The notes: generated from the letters alone by a model not told the origin. Shown: positions 7,436 through 15,390, counted from the first letter of the stretch. The stretch: DNA of 34,210 nucleotides from Cardiobacteriales bacterium (GCA_030150565.1 JASLFR010000118.1:1-34210), one strand, 5' to 3'. Numbers and translations are program-made.

Positions 7436-8304
7436 ATAATCAGTGGCTTTATGAGAAGCTCAAGGCGTTTGAAGCCTATTATGCTCACTATTTAGAGGAG
7501 ATTGATGCCCCTTTAGAGCTAAAATCAGCAATGAAGTACTCCGCCCTCAATGGTGGGAAGCGGGTCCGTGCACTCCTCACCATCGCAACAGGAGCGATCT
7601 TTCAGACAGAAGAGCGAATCCTCTTCCCAATCGCTGCTGCTATTGAGATGATTCACTCCTACTCCCTTGTGCATGATGATCTACCTGCAATGGATGATGA
7701 CGATATGCGTCGTGGTCAACCCTCATGCCATCGTCAATATGATGAAGCAACCGCTATTTTAGTTGGGGATGCTCTGCTAAGTGAGAGCTTCTCCCTTCTC
7801 TCCCGCATCGATCTGCCTGCTGAAAAAGTTATTTCACTCATTAAACTGATTAGCGACGCTTCTGGTGCTAGCGGCATGGTTGGAGGTCAATTTGATGATC
7901 TTGATGCTGAAAAGAGAAGGATCTCTCTTGAGCAATTACAATCGATCCATCAACGTAAAACAGGCGCTATTATTAAAGCTTCAATCCTCTCCGCCCTCAT
8001 CGCTAGCAGTAGTCGCGAAGAGGATTATCAACACTTCTCCAATTTTGCAACAGAGATTGGGCTCGCCTTCCAGATTAAGGATGATATTCTCGATGTAGAG
8101 GGGACGACCGAAGCGCTTGGAAAAGTCGCAGGACGTGATGAAGCGCAACAAAAATCTACCTATACTTCACTCTTAGGGCTTGATGGGGCAAAAAAAGCGC
8201 TACAAACTTCTGTTGAACATGCTAAAAAACTCTTTCAACACTACCCTAATCACTCAGAGCCTCTCGCTGCTTTAACCACCTATATTTTAGAGCGCAACCA
8301 TTAA
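7432..8304 (+). CDS. ispA: Farnesyl diphosphate synthase / polyprenyl synthetase
   Basis: Condenses isopentenyl diphosphate with dimethylallyl and geranyl diphosphate to make farnesyl diphosphate for undecaprenyl, quinone and haem side chains. The 290 residues contain the first aspartate-rich motif DDLPAMDDDD (82-91, then MRRG), the GGKRVR substrate loop (41-46) and the second motif DDILD (217-221). The extended DDxxxxD first motif is typical of bacterial short-chain synthases. The four-base overlap with xseB indicates translational coupling; AGAGAGGAG is the ribosome site. The gene ends in a 13-base tandem duplication (see repeat). Confidence 0.96.
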   Translation: MNNQWLYEKLKAFEAYYAHYLEEIDAPLELKSAMKYSALNGGKRVRALLTIATGAIFQTEERILFPIAAAIEMIHSYSLVHDDLPAMDDDDMRRGQPSCHRQYDEATAILVGDALLSESFSLLSRIDLPAEKVISLIKLISDASGASGMVGGQFDDLDAEKRRISLEQLQSIHQRKTGAIIKASILSALIASSSREEDYQHFSNFATEIGLAFQIKDDILDVEGTTEALGKVAGRDEAQQKSTYTSLLGLDGAKKALQTSVEHAKKLFQHYPNHSEPLAALTTYILERNH

Positions 8305-8317
8305 GCGCAATCATTAA
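8292..8317. repeat. 13-base tandem duplication at the ispA 3' end
   Basis: GCGCAACCATTAA (8292-8304) is followed directly by GCGCAATCATTAA (8305-8317), one mismatch. The first copy encodes the last codons and stop of ispA; the second lies in the 18-base gap before dxs and duplicates the stop out of use. It leaves dxs with no evident Shine-Dalgarno sequence. Confidence 0.85.
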
Positions 8318-8322
8318 AAACT

Positions 8323-10176
8323 ATGAAATCTTATCCTCTGCTTGATCAAATCTACTCTCCCGATGATCTAAAAGGGCGCTCCGTAAGCGAATTGGAAACG
8401 ATCGCTTCAGAATTGAGAGCATTCCTAATTGAGAGCGTTCTAAAGAGTGGTGGACACTTCGCCTCTGGGCTTGGAGTGATAGAGCTCACTGTTGCGCTTC
8501 ACCATGTATTCAATACCCCTCACGATGCGATTATCTGGGATGTGGGGCATCAAGCGTATCCTCACAAAATTTTAACCAAACGCAAAGAGGCGATTCACAC
8601 TATTCGACAAAAGGGGGGGTTAAATCCTTTCCCCTCCCCCTTTGAGAGTGAATATGATGCTTTTGGTGTAGGACACTCTTCAACATCGATCAGCGCAGCA
8701 ATTGGAATGTCGATTGCAGCTAAACTGAGAGGGGATGAAGATCAGCAATTTATTGCCGTAATTGGTGATGGTGCTTTAACGGCAGGGCAAGCCTTTGAAG
8801 CGCTCAATCATGCAGGAGATATTGACGCCAACATCTTGGTAATTCTCAATGATAACAATATGTCGATCTCTCCCAATGTTGGAGCGCTCAATAAGATGTT
8901 GACTCGAACACTCTCCAACCCTCTTTTGCAATCCGTTCGTAGTGAAGGAGCACGTATTTTAGAGCAGCTTCCCTTCTCACACGCTCGTGATTTAGCAAAG
9001 AAGACAGAGGAGCAGATTAAAGGATTTATCGCTAATGAGAGCACCATTTTTGAAGAGTTTGGCTTTCAATACTTTGGAGCGATCGATGGGCACGACCTCC
9101 CCACTCTTCTAAAGACTCTAAAAAATCTAAAGCAGAAACGGGGGCCAAAACTGCTCCACATCATCACTAAAAAGGGTCGGGGTTATGAAGAGGCAGAAGC
9201 TGAGCCTGTCACCTTCCATGCAGTATCAGGCACTCCCAAAGTAGAGGCAAAGGCTAAAGCGAAAAAGATGACTTATACCCAAGTCTTCTCCCGCTGGCTC
9301 TGTGAAATGGGGGCAGAAGAATCTAAACTCACCGCCATCACTCCAGCGATGCGTGAAGGCTCAGGGTTAGTAGAATTTAGTGAAAAATATCCGGATCGCT
9401 ATTTTGATGTAGCGATAGCAGAGCAACACGCTGTCACACTTGCTGCGGGAATGGCTGTAGAGGGATTAAAACCAGTAGTTGCAATCTACTCCACTTTTTT
9501 ACAGCGTGCCTATGATCAATTGATTCATGATGTTGCATTGCAGAATCTTCCCGTTCTTTTTGCAATTGATCGTGCAGGAATTGTAGGCCCAGATGGTGCA
9601 ACCCATTCGGGCACCTTTGATCTCGCCTATCTTCGCACCATTCCTAATATGATTATTATGGCTCCTAGCGATGAGCAAGAGGCGTATCGAATGCTCTCTA
9701 CTGGCTTTCATGCTAATGCCCCAGCAGCGGTTCGTTACCCTAGAGGGGCAGGAATCGGTGTAACGCCAGATTTCAGTGATCTCACCCCACTTCCAATCGG
9801 TAAAGCTAACATAATTCAAGAAGGGGAAGAGATTGCAATCATTAATATCGGGGCAATGATCGAATGCTCAAAAATAGTGGCTGAGCACTTCAATGCCTCT
9901 TTAGTTGATCTACGATTTGTAAAACCTCTCGATAAGAACCTGCTCACTGAGCTTGCGAAGAATCACTCCCTCATCATCACCATAGAGGATGGCGCTATTT
10001 TAGGGGGAGCAGGGTCAGGAATTCGTGAATTTTTTGATCTTAAAAATATTGAATGCAGAATGTATCACTTCGGAATTGATGATCGTTTCCCAATTCATGG
10101 AGAGCGAAGTGAGGTGCTGGCTGACTTTAATCTCACACCCGAAGCAATCATCAATAAAATTGAAGCGATAAAATAG
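8323..10176 (+). CDS. dxs: 1-deoxy-D-xylulose-5-phosphate synthase
   Basis: A thiamine diphosphate enzyme that condenses pyruvate with glyceraldehyde-3-phosphate, the first step of the non-mevalonate isoprenoid pathway and a source of thiamine and pyridoxal precursors. The 617 residues include WDVGHQAYPHK near 72, GHSSTS, the ThDP motif GDGALTAG (148-155) with NDN (176-178), the catalytic region DVAIAEQHAVTLAAG, and GPDGATHSGTFD. Length matches the family (about 620). It starts 18 bases after ispA, consistent with one operon supplying and extending isoprenoid units. The ribosome site is weak. Confidence 0.97.
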   Translation: MKSYPLLDQIYSPDDLKGRSVSELETIASELRAFLIESVLKSGGHFASGLGVIELTVALHHVFNTPHDAIIWDVGHQAYPHKILTKRKEAIHTIRQKGGLNPFPSPFESEYDAFGVGHSSTSISAAIGMSIAAKLRGDEDQQFIAVIGDGALTAGQAFEALNHAGDIDANILVILNDNNMSISPNVGALNKMLTRTLSNPLLQSVRSEGARILEQLPFSHARDLAKKTEEQIKGFIANESTIFEEFGFQYFGAIDGHDLPTLLKTLKNLKQKRGPKLLHIITKKGRGYEEAEAEPVTFHAVSGTPKVEAKAKAKKMTYTQVFSRWLCEMGAEESKLTAITPAMREGSGLVEFSEKYPDRYFDVAIAEQHAVTLAAGMAVEGLKPVVAIYSTFLQRAYDQLIHDVALQNLPVLFAIDRAGIVGPDGATHSGTFDLAYLRTIPNMIIMAPSDEQEAYRMLSTGFHANAPAAVRYPRGAGIGVTPDFSDLTPLPIGKANIIQEGEEIAIINIGAMIECSKIVAEHFNASLVDLRFVKPLDKNLLTELAKNHSLIITIEDGAILGGAGSGIREFFDLKNIECRMYHFGIDDRFPIHGERSEVLADFNLTPEAIINKIEAIK

Positions 10177-10200
10177 AAAAAGCGCCTCTATCAGGCGCTT
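10177..10200. terminator. Terminator between convergent dxs and rph
   Basis: Stem AAGCGCCT (10180-10187) pairs with AGGCGCTT (10193-10200). On the minus strand it is followed by TTTTCTATTTTA, a fair terminator for rph. On the plus strand the tail is AAATATTATC, so termination of dxs is weaker. Confidence 0.7.
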
Positions 10201-10229
10201 AAATATTATCTTATTTAAATCTAAGAGCG

Positions 10230-10940
10230 TTAGAGTACTTCTCTTTGAAATTCAAAAAGCTCATTAATCCCCTTCTCTCCCAACGCTAACATCTCTTTAA
10301 GCTCAATTGCGGAGAAAGCCTGCTCCTCAGCAGTCGCCTGTAATTCAATAAAATTGCCGTAATGATCCATAATAATATTCATATCAGTATCGGCACGGCT
10401 ATCTTCAGGATAATCGAGATCTAACATCGGCTCCCCCTCAACAATGCCAACTGAGATCGCTGCAATCTGGCGCTCGATAGGATTCTCATCAATCAATCCA
10501 TCTGCCAACATCTTTTCAACTGCTCTCTCTAAAGCGATATAAGCCCCTGTAATAGCAGCGGTTCGTGTTCCACCATCCGCCTGAAGAACATCACAATCAA
10601 AAGTAATCGTATACTCTCCAAGCTTCTCTAAGTTGACAGCCGCACGTAACGAACGTCCAATTAAACGCTGAATCTCTTGTGTACGTCCAGATTGTTTGCC
10701 TCTCGCAGCCTCTCGTTGTGAGCGAGTATGAGTTGAACGGGGCAACATTCCATACTCTGCGGTGATCCATCCACGCCCTTCGCCTCGTAAAAATCGGGGT
10801 ACCCCCTCTTCAACAGAAGCGGTACAAAGTACCTTAGTATTACCAAAACAGCTCAATACAGAACCTTCACCATGAATGGTAAAATCGGGAATAAATTGAA
10901 TCTCTCTCAACTCATCATTTTTTCTATCTGCTCTGCGCAT
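10230..10940 (-). CDS. rph: Ribonuclease PH
   Basis: A phosphate-dependent 3'-to-5' exonuclease that trims tRNA 3' ends. The 236 residues match the usual 238. Typical blocks are the N-terminal RRADRKNDELREI, GSVLSCFGNTKVLCTASVEE, GWITAEYGMLPRSTHTR, GRTQEIQRLIGRSLRA (phosphate-binding arginines) and CDVLQADGGTRTAAITGAY. AGAGGATAAGCG precedes the ATG. It stands alone between two terminators and is not truncated, unlike the frameshifted rph of E. coli K-12. Confidence 0.97.
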   Translation of the reverse strand: MRRADRKNDELREIQFIPDFTIHGEGSVLSCFGNTKVLCTASVEEGVPRFLRGEGRGWITAEYGMLPRSTHTRSQREAARGKQSGRTQEIQRLIGRSLRAAVNLEKLGEYTITFDCDVLQADGGTRTAAITGAYIALERAVEKMLADGLIDENPIERQIAAISVGIVEGEPMLDLDYPEDSRADTDMNIIMDHYGNFIELQATAEEQAFSAIELKEMLALGEKGINELFEFQREVL

Positions 10941-10961
10941 CGCTTATCCTCTAAATTTTTA

Positions 10962-10998
10962 ATAAAAAAAAACTACTTATATTTACATAAGTAGTTTT
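10962..10998 (-). terminator. Rho-independent terminator after infA
   Basis: Ten-base-pair stem AACTACTTAT (10971-10980) with ATAAGTAGTT (10987-10996) and a six-base loop. On the minus strand it is followed by nine T residues. It ends the tRNA-Pro/infA unit 28 bases after the infA stop, so rph needs its own promoter in the short gap left. Confidence 0.85.
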
Positions 10999-11025
10999 AT
11001 ATTCAACTTAGGCTTAACTCTAAAA

Positions 11026-11244
11026 TTACTTGCCTCTAAAAACGATACGACCTTTTGTTAAATCATAAGGTGTTAACTCAACTTTAACTCGGTCACCAGT
11101 GAGAATACGGATATAGTTTTTACGCATTCTTCCTGAAATATGAGCAGTAATAACGTGGCCATTATCGAGTTCTACTCTAAATTGAGTATAGGGAAGCGTT
11201 TCGGTAACGGTCCCTTCCATTTCAATATGATCTTCTTTTGACAT
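11026..11244 (-). CDS. infA: Translation initiation factor IF-1
   Basis: An essential small OB-fold protein that occupies the ribosomal A site during initiation. 72 residues, the standard length, starting MSKEDHIEMEGTVTETLP and containing FRVELDNGHVITAHISGRMRKNYIRIL and GDRVKVELTPYDLTKGRI. The true start is the ATG at 11244 with an AGGA site; the reading frame stays open upstream only because it runs through tRNA-Pro. The first base of the ATG is 34 bases after the tRNA-Pro CCA end, with no terminator between, so the mRNA is probably made by cleavage of a tRNA-Pro/infA precursor. Confidence 0.98.
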   Translation of the reverse strand: MSKEDHIEMEGTVTETLPYTQFRVELDNGHVITAHISGRMRKNYIRILTGDRVKVELTPYDLTKGRIVFRGK

Positions 11245-11278
11245 AAATCCTGTATCGTTTGTTAAATTAAGAATTCGT

Positions 11279-11355
11279 TGGTCGGGACAGCAGGATTTGA
11301 ACCTACGACCCCTTGCACCCCATGCAAGTGCGCTACCAGACTGCGCCATGCCCCG
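11279..11355 (-). tRNA. tRNA-Pro (anticodon GGG)
   Basis: A 77-base tRNA with CCA, acceptor CGGGGCA/TGTCCCG with one mismatch or wobble position, T-loop GGTTCAAATCC, and anticodon loop ATGGGGT on stem CTTGC/GCAAG. C at position 1 is typical of proline tRNAs. It lies directly upstream of infA on the same strand. Confidence 0.96.
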
Positions 11356-11366
11356 AACGAGAAAGT

Positions 11367-11395
11367 AATATACTAAATAAAAGTCTAAATTGCAA
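11367..11395 (-). promoter_or_regulatory. Sigma-70-type promoter for tRNA-Pro/infA
   Basis: On the minus strand, -35 TTGCAA (11390-11395), a 17-base spacer and -10 TATATT (11367-11372). The -10 ends 11 bases before the tRNA. It is squeezed into the 52-base gap after the efflux-protein stop codon. Confidence 0.65.
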
Positions 11396-11407
11396 CCCTT
11401 AAAAGGA

Positions 11408-12802
11408 CTATTCGATCAGCCCCCCACCAAGTGCTGAATAGAGCGCGATACTATTCATAATCTGCTCATAATATGTTCTTAAAAGTGCCTGATTTGCACT
11501 AAATTGTGAACGTTGCGCATCGAGAACATCAAGATAACTTGCAATTCCATTGTTATATAAAAGATTCGCTAATCGTAGCTGCTCAGAGGTGGTTGCTACA
11601 AGATTTCTCTGTGATCTCAATTGACGCTCAAGTGGTGCGCGAGAAACGAGCCCATCTGAAACTTCACGGAAAGCGGTCTGAATCTTCTTCTCATAATTTG
11701 CGATTGCAATATTTTTTCTAATCTCAGAGAGCTCAACATTCGCCTTCAACTTACCCCAATTAAAGATAGGTATTGCGATTGAGGGTGAAAAACTCCACGT
11801 CGCAGTATCCCCTTCAAAAAGATTGGAGAAGCTGCTAGAGATCGAGCCTGCTGTTGTTGTAAGACTAATGCTTGGGAAGAATGCTGCTCTTGCAGCCCCA
11901 ATATTTGCATTCTCAGCCTTCAACTCATACTCAGCTGCCATAACATCAGGTCGCGTTAAAAGAACCTCTGAAGGTAATCCTGCGGGTAACGCTTTTAGAA
12001 GTGCATGATTTCTTAGAGGGACTCGTTTACTGCCCGCATCATCCGGCACATTCCGCCCTACAAGTTCATGTAACGCATTTTTAGCTACTGCCACTTGACG
12101 CTCATAAACAGCTACTTCAATCTTGGCACTATGGACCTGCCCCAATGCTTGTGCAAGATCAAGATCATTCGCAATTCCTGCATCAACCTGCTGCTTTACA
12201 AGATTATAGGAGGCTTGATTGGCAGAGAGTGTGCGACGAGCTAAGGCTAGCTGCTCTGTCGCTAATTGCTCTGTCATATAGCTTCGCGCCACTTGCGCTA
12301 CAATCGCAATGTGCGTCGCCTTCTGCCCTTCAACTGACGCAAGATACCGATTAAGCGCTGCATCATTTAATGATTTTACACGCCCAAAAAAGTCTAATTC
12401 AAAAGAGCTCACCCCAATATCGACATTGTAACGCTCACTAATTCTATTACCGCCTAGTGGGTTTGCTGGCGATTTACTGCGAGAGAATCCACCTCCAGCA
12501 TTCAGACTCGGGAGACGATCTGCGTCGGTAATACGATGGGCCACTCGAGCTGCCTCTACATTTAGAAGCGCAACTCTTAAATCTCGATTATTATCTAAAG
12601 CGAGGGAAATATACTCTTGAAGACGCTCATCCTTAAAGTATTGTCGCCAACCCAATTGGTGGGCCGCAAGCTCCGTCTTCTCAGAGAGCTCTGCTGCTGG
12701 GAATACAGCTTCCACAGGCATAACAGGACGCTCATATTCAGGAGCCATCGAACATGCCGCCACAAAGAGCGGAACGCCAACATAGAGTAATACTTTCTTC
12801 AT
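11408..12802 (-). CDS. Outer-membrane efflux lipoprotein (NodT/OprM/CmeC family)
   Basis: A TolC-fold channel that would export drugs or other solutes with an RND, MFS or ABC pump. The protein from the ATG at 12802 has 464 residues. Lipobox FVAAC at Cys17 marks an outer-membrane lipoprotein. The family pattern is visible: ERPVMPVEAVFP, GWRQYFKDERLQEYISLALDNN, SFELDFFGRVKSLNDAA, LLTRPDVMAAEYELKAENANIGAARAAFFPS and NNGIASYLDVLDAQRS. AAGG lies eight bases before the start. No membrane-fusion protein or pump gene is adjacent, so it is an orphan outer-membrane factor with its own promoter/operator upstream. Confidence 0.93.
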   Translation of the reverse strand: MKKVLLYVGVPLFVAACSMAPEYERPVMPVEAVFPAAELSEKTELAAHQLGWRQYFKDERLQEYISLALDNNRDLRVALLNVEAARVAHRITDADRLPSLNAGGGFSRSKSPANPLGGNRISERYNVDIGVSSFELDFFGRVKSLNDAALNRYLASVEGQKATHIAIVAQVARSYMTEQLATEQLALARRTLSANQASYNLVKQQVDAGIANDLDLAQALGQVHSAKIEVAVYERQVAVAKNALHELVGRNVPDDAGSKRVPLRNHALLKALPAGLPSEVLLTRPDVMAAEYELKAENANIGAARAAFFPSISLTTTAGSISSSFSNLFEGDTATWSFSPSIAIPIFNWGKLKANVELSEIRKNIAIANYEKKIQTAFREVSDGLVSRAPLERQLRSQRNLVATTSEQLRLANLLYNNGIASYLDVLDAQRSQFSANQALLRTYYEQIMNSIALYSALGGGLIE

Positions 12803-12851
12803 AGAGATAACCTTATTTAGAGTCGCAATTATTCTTATTAAATAACGCCCA

Positions 12852-12880
12852 ATTATAGCAATTGACAACTAAGTTGTCAT
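12852..12880 (-). promoter_or_regulatory. Strong promoter with embedded palindromic operator, efflux protein gene
   Basis: On the minus strand, -35 ATGACA (12875-12880), a 17-base spacer and a perfect -10 TATAAT (12852-12857). A perfect 8+1+8 palindrome, TGACAACTAAGTTGTCA (12863-12879), overlaps most of the spacer and five bases of the -35. This is where a dimeric repressor (MarR or TetR type are candidates, by position only) would block polymerase. The start codon is about 43 bases past the expected transcription start. Confidence 0.75.
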
Positions 12881-12887
12881 GGAAGTT

Positions 12888-13352
12888 TTAAATACTCCCA
12901 TATTTATAGAAGCGCTTCTGCCAATAATCGTTAATCTGGGTTACCTCAACCGCTTTTCCTGAACTAGGGGCATGGAGCATTTTGTTATCCCCCATGTAGA
13001 TTCCTACATGAGAAACGGTCTTCCCATTTACTTTAAAGAAGATTAAATCGCCAACTTTAGGCTCATCCGTCGTTTTGAAGAAAGCTGCCTGATCACGCGA
13101 TGTACGAGGAACTTTAATCCCCGCTTGTGCATACGTATATTCAACTAATCCACTGCAATCGAAACCATGTCCAGGCTTATTTCCCCCAAAAAGATATTGA
13201 GTGCCGAGCTGCGATTTAGCCGCAGTGAGAATCTGCGCTCGATGAGGCTCTTTCTTAATAGGTGAAGATTTAGGTTCAGCATTTTTCATTGAGCCACACG
13301 CATTGAGTACAAAGAGTGCGCTCACTAATAGAAGTGGTTTAACTTTTGTCAT
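12888..13352 (-). CDS. NlpC/P60-family lipoprotein, MepS/Spr-like peptidoglycan endopeptidase
   Basis: Likely cleaves peptide crosslinks in murein. From the ATG at 13352 the protein has 154 residues: signal peptide with lipobox VLNAC (Cys19), a short Lys/Pro linker, then the NlpC/P60 domain with FDCSG (Cys66), SHVGIYMG (His115) and LHAPSSG (His127), the usual Cys-His-His arrangement. An in-frame start further upstream would bury the signal peptide behind 32 charged residues, so I reject it. It is near the length of E. coli Spr and diverges from guaA. No strong ribosome site is visible. Confidence 0.87.
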   Translation of the reverse strand: MTKVKPLLLVSALFVLNACGSMKNAEPKSSPIKKEPHRAQILTAAKSQLGTQYLFGGNKPGHGFDCSGLVEYTYAQAGIKVPRTSRDQAAFFKTTDEPKVGDLIFFKVNGKTVSHVGIYMGDNKMLHAPSSGKAVEVTQINDYWQKRFYKYGSI

Positions 13353-13463
13353 GTTTTTTCGTAATCGACGCTCAGTGATGAGCTCAATCCCTGCTATAAT
13401 TTTAAGAATGCTAATAAATTCCGCTATTCTACAGAGAAATTTCTTCAAAGGTAACTACAATCT

Positions 13464-14732
13464 ATGGCAAAAATGGCGCTTAACGAAAAAATCATCATCA
13501 TCCATACCGATAATCAGACGGCACAAATGCTCGCTCGTAAACTAAGAGGGGAGAAGATCTTCACCGAGATTTTATCAATTCCCTCATTAAATGAATCACT
13601 TGCTAACAATGAGCCGATTAAAGGGATTATCAGCGATAATATTGAAAAAATAGAGTCTCTCCTTGATGAGAAAAAAATCTCTCTCCCCCTCTATAGCTTT
13701 AAAGATACATTAACGGAAGAGTGTGATAATAGTGAAATTGTCGCCTTTGCACTTAACGAGTGTGGTATTCAACCTGAATGGACGATTGAGCGCTTTATCG
13801 AACGCTCAATCGAGGAGATTCGAGCAACGGTTGGTGATGAAGAGGTAATTCTTGGTCTTTCAGGAGGCGTCGATTCTTCTGTTGTTGCAGCGATGATTCA
13901 TCGCGCCATCGGCAAGCAGCTCACTTGTGTTTTTGTTGATACTGGCCTACTTCGACTCAACGAAGGGGATGATGTCATGCGCACATTTGCTCAAAATATG
14001 GGGGTAAATGTGATTCGAGTTAATGCTGAAGCGCGCTTTTTAGAGGCTCTTAAAGGGGAGAGTGACCCTGAAAAGAAACGTAAAATTATTGGCGGACTCT
14101 TTGTAACTCTCTTTGAAGAGGAATCTCGTAAATTGAGCAGCGCTAAGTGGCTAGCTCAGGGAACGATCTATCCCGATATTTTAGAATCGATGGCAACTAA
14201 AGAGGGAAAAGTTGCAGTTAAATCTCACCATAATGTTGGTGGATTGCCTGAAGATATGGAGTTGAAACTTCTTGAGCCCCTCAAAAATCTATTCAAACAT
14301 GAAGTGAGAGAGGTTGGGGTTGCACTTGGTCTCCCTGCCGATATGGTCTATCGCCACCCCTTCCCTGGACCTGGTCTTGGAGTGCGCATTTTAGGGGAGA
14401 TCAAAAAAGAGTATGCAGATATTCTAAGAGAAGCTGACCATATCTTTATTGAAGAGCTCCGCAAATTTGGTTATTACGACAAAACTTCACAAGCATTTGC
14501 CGTTTTTATCCCCGTCAAATCGGTAGGCGTTTCTGAAGGGAAGCGAGTTTATGATTATGTCATCGCTCTAAGAGCTGTGGAGACAATCGACTTTATGACA
14601 GCTCGAGCCGCCCACCTCCCCTACGAGCTCATTGAGAGCGCTTCTAATCGTATCATTAAAGAGGTAAATGGCGTTTCTCGCGTGGTATACGATATCTCAA
14701 ATAAACCGCCTGCAACAATTGAGTGGGAGTAA
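13464..14732 (+). CDS. guaA: GMP synthase with largely deleted glutamine amidotransferase domain
   Basis: GuaA converts XMP to GMP using ATP and ammonia, normally taken from glutamine by an N-terminal class I amidotransferase. Here the protein has 422 residues instead of about 525. The ATP-pyrophosphatase domain is intact (WTIERFIERSIEEIR from 106, P-loop SGGVDSS 133-139, HHNVGGLP, RHPFPGPGLGVRI), as is the dimerisation domain ending PPATIEWE. The first ~105 residues keep only an echo of the amidotransferase start (IIIIHTDNQTAQMLARKLR, in place of the usual DFGSQ-type strand and helix). The nucleophile Cys with its GxCxG turn and the downstream HPE (His, Glu) are absent. No frameshift is visible. 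It probably depends on free ammonia or a separate glutaminase. No close ribosome site. Confidence 0.93.
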   Translation: MAKMALNEKIIIIHTDNQTAQMLARKLRGEKIFTEILSIPSLNESLANNEPIKGIISDNIEKIESLLDEKKISLPLYSFKDTLTEECDNSEIVAFALNECGIQPEWTIERFIERSIEEIRATVGDEEVILGLSGGVDSSVVAAMIHRAIGKQLTCVFVDTGLLRLNEGDDVMRTFAQNMGVNVIRVNAEARFLEALKGESDPEKKRKIIGGLFVTLFEEESRKLSSAKWLAQGTIYPDILESMATKEGKVAVKSHHNVGGLPEDMELKLLEPLKNLFKHEVREVGVALGLPADMVYRHPFPGPGLGVRILGEIKKEYADILREADHIFIEELRKFGYYDKTSQAFAVFIPVKSVGVSEGKRVYDYVIALRAVETIDFMTARAAHLPYELIESASNRIIKEVNGVSRVVYDISNKPPATIEWE

Positions 14733-14764
14733 TATTCTCGCTATTATAGAAATCAGTTTAAAGA

Positions 14765-14792
14765 GGTTTTTAGATAGTCTAAAACCATTATT
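14765..14792 (+). terminator. Possible weak terminator or leader hairpin between guaA and adk
   Basis: GGTTTTTAGA (14765-14774) pairs with TCTAAAACC (14778-14786) with one bulged T and a three-base loop, followed by ATTATTTTA. The stem is AT-rich, so termination would be partial; it could equally be part of the adk leader. Confidence 0.35.
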
Positions 14793-14813
14793 TTAGGAGT
14801 AATCAAGAGTATT

Positions 14814-15359
14814 ATGCGTATCGTTCTTTTAGGTGCCCCTGGTTCAGGAAAAGGCACACAAGCGGCAAACATTGTAAAAAAATATGGCGTAGAGCATATC
14901 TCTACGGGGGATCTTCTCCGTGAAGAGGTAGCTCAAGGGACAGAGCTCGGTATCGAAGCGAAAAAAATCATGGATGCAGGCAATCTTGTATCGGATGATA
15001 TCGTTCTTGGAATGATTAAAAATAGAATCGCTAAGAATGAGAATGGCTTTCTTCTCGATGGTTTCCCCCGCAATATTAATCAAGCAGAACTCCTTGATGA
15101 GCTTCTCGATGAGTTAGGTAAGCCGATCGACAAGGTGATTCATTTTAATGTCTCATTTGATGTGATTAAAGAGCGTCTTCTTGCTCGTGGTCGCTCTGAT
15201 GATAATGAAGAGACAATCAATAACCGTCGCCGCGTATATGAGAAAGAGACTTATCCATTAGTGGACCACTACACAATTCAAGGTAAATTAAAAACAATTG
15301 AAGGTGTAGGGAATGTAGATGATATCAGTAACGAGATCTTTGAAGCACTAGAAGCTTAA
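14814..15359 (+). CDS. adk: Adenylate kinase, short form
   Basis: Interconverts ATP + AMP with 2 ADP. Motifs are P-loop GAPGSGKGTQ (8-17), STGDLLREEV (AMP binding), DGFPRNINQA, and RRRVYEKETYPLVDHY. At 181 residues it is about 30 shorter than E. coli Adk (214). The LID insert is reduced to LLARGRSDDNEETINNRRR, so it is the short-LID form, as in Xanthomonas and eukaryotic AK1. There are no zinc cysteines. AGGAGTAATCAAGAG precedes the ATG. A good terminator follows 31 bases after the stop. Confidence 0.97.
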   Translation: MRIVLLGAPGSGKGTQAANIVKKYGVEHISTGDLLREEVAQGTELGIEAKKIMDAGNLVSDDIVLGMIKNRIAKNENGFLLDGFPRNINQAELLDELLDELGKPIDKVIHFNVSFDVIKERLLARGRSDDNEETINNRRRVYEKETYPLVDHYTIQGKLKTIEGVGNVDDISNEIFEALEA

Positions 15360-15390
15360 GTTATCATTCAGCATCAACATTGAATCATGA

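Noticed and set aside
11026..11349. A 107-codon open frame extending infA upstream
   Set aside because: The extra 35 codons run through tRNA-Pro. The conserved IF-1 start is the ATG at 11244 with its own ribosome site.
12803..12868. Extension of the efflux lipoprotein to an upstream start
   Set aside because: It would begin within the operator and upstream of the predicted transcription start; the lipobox fits only the start at 12802.
13353..13448. 32-residue N-terminal extension of the NlpC/P60 lipoprotein
   Set aside because: It would place the lipoprotein signal internally; the ATG at 13352 gives a normal signal peptide.
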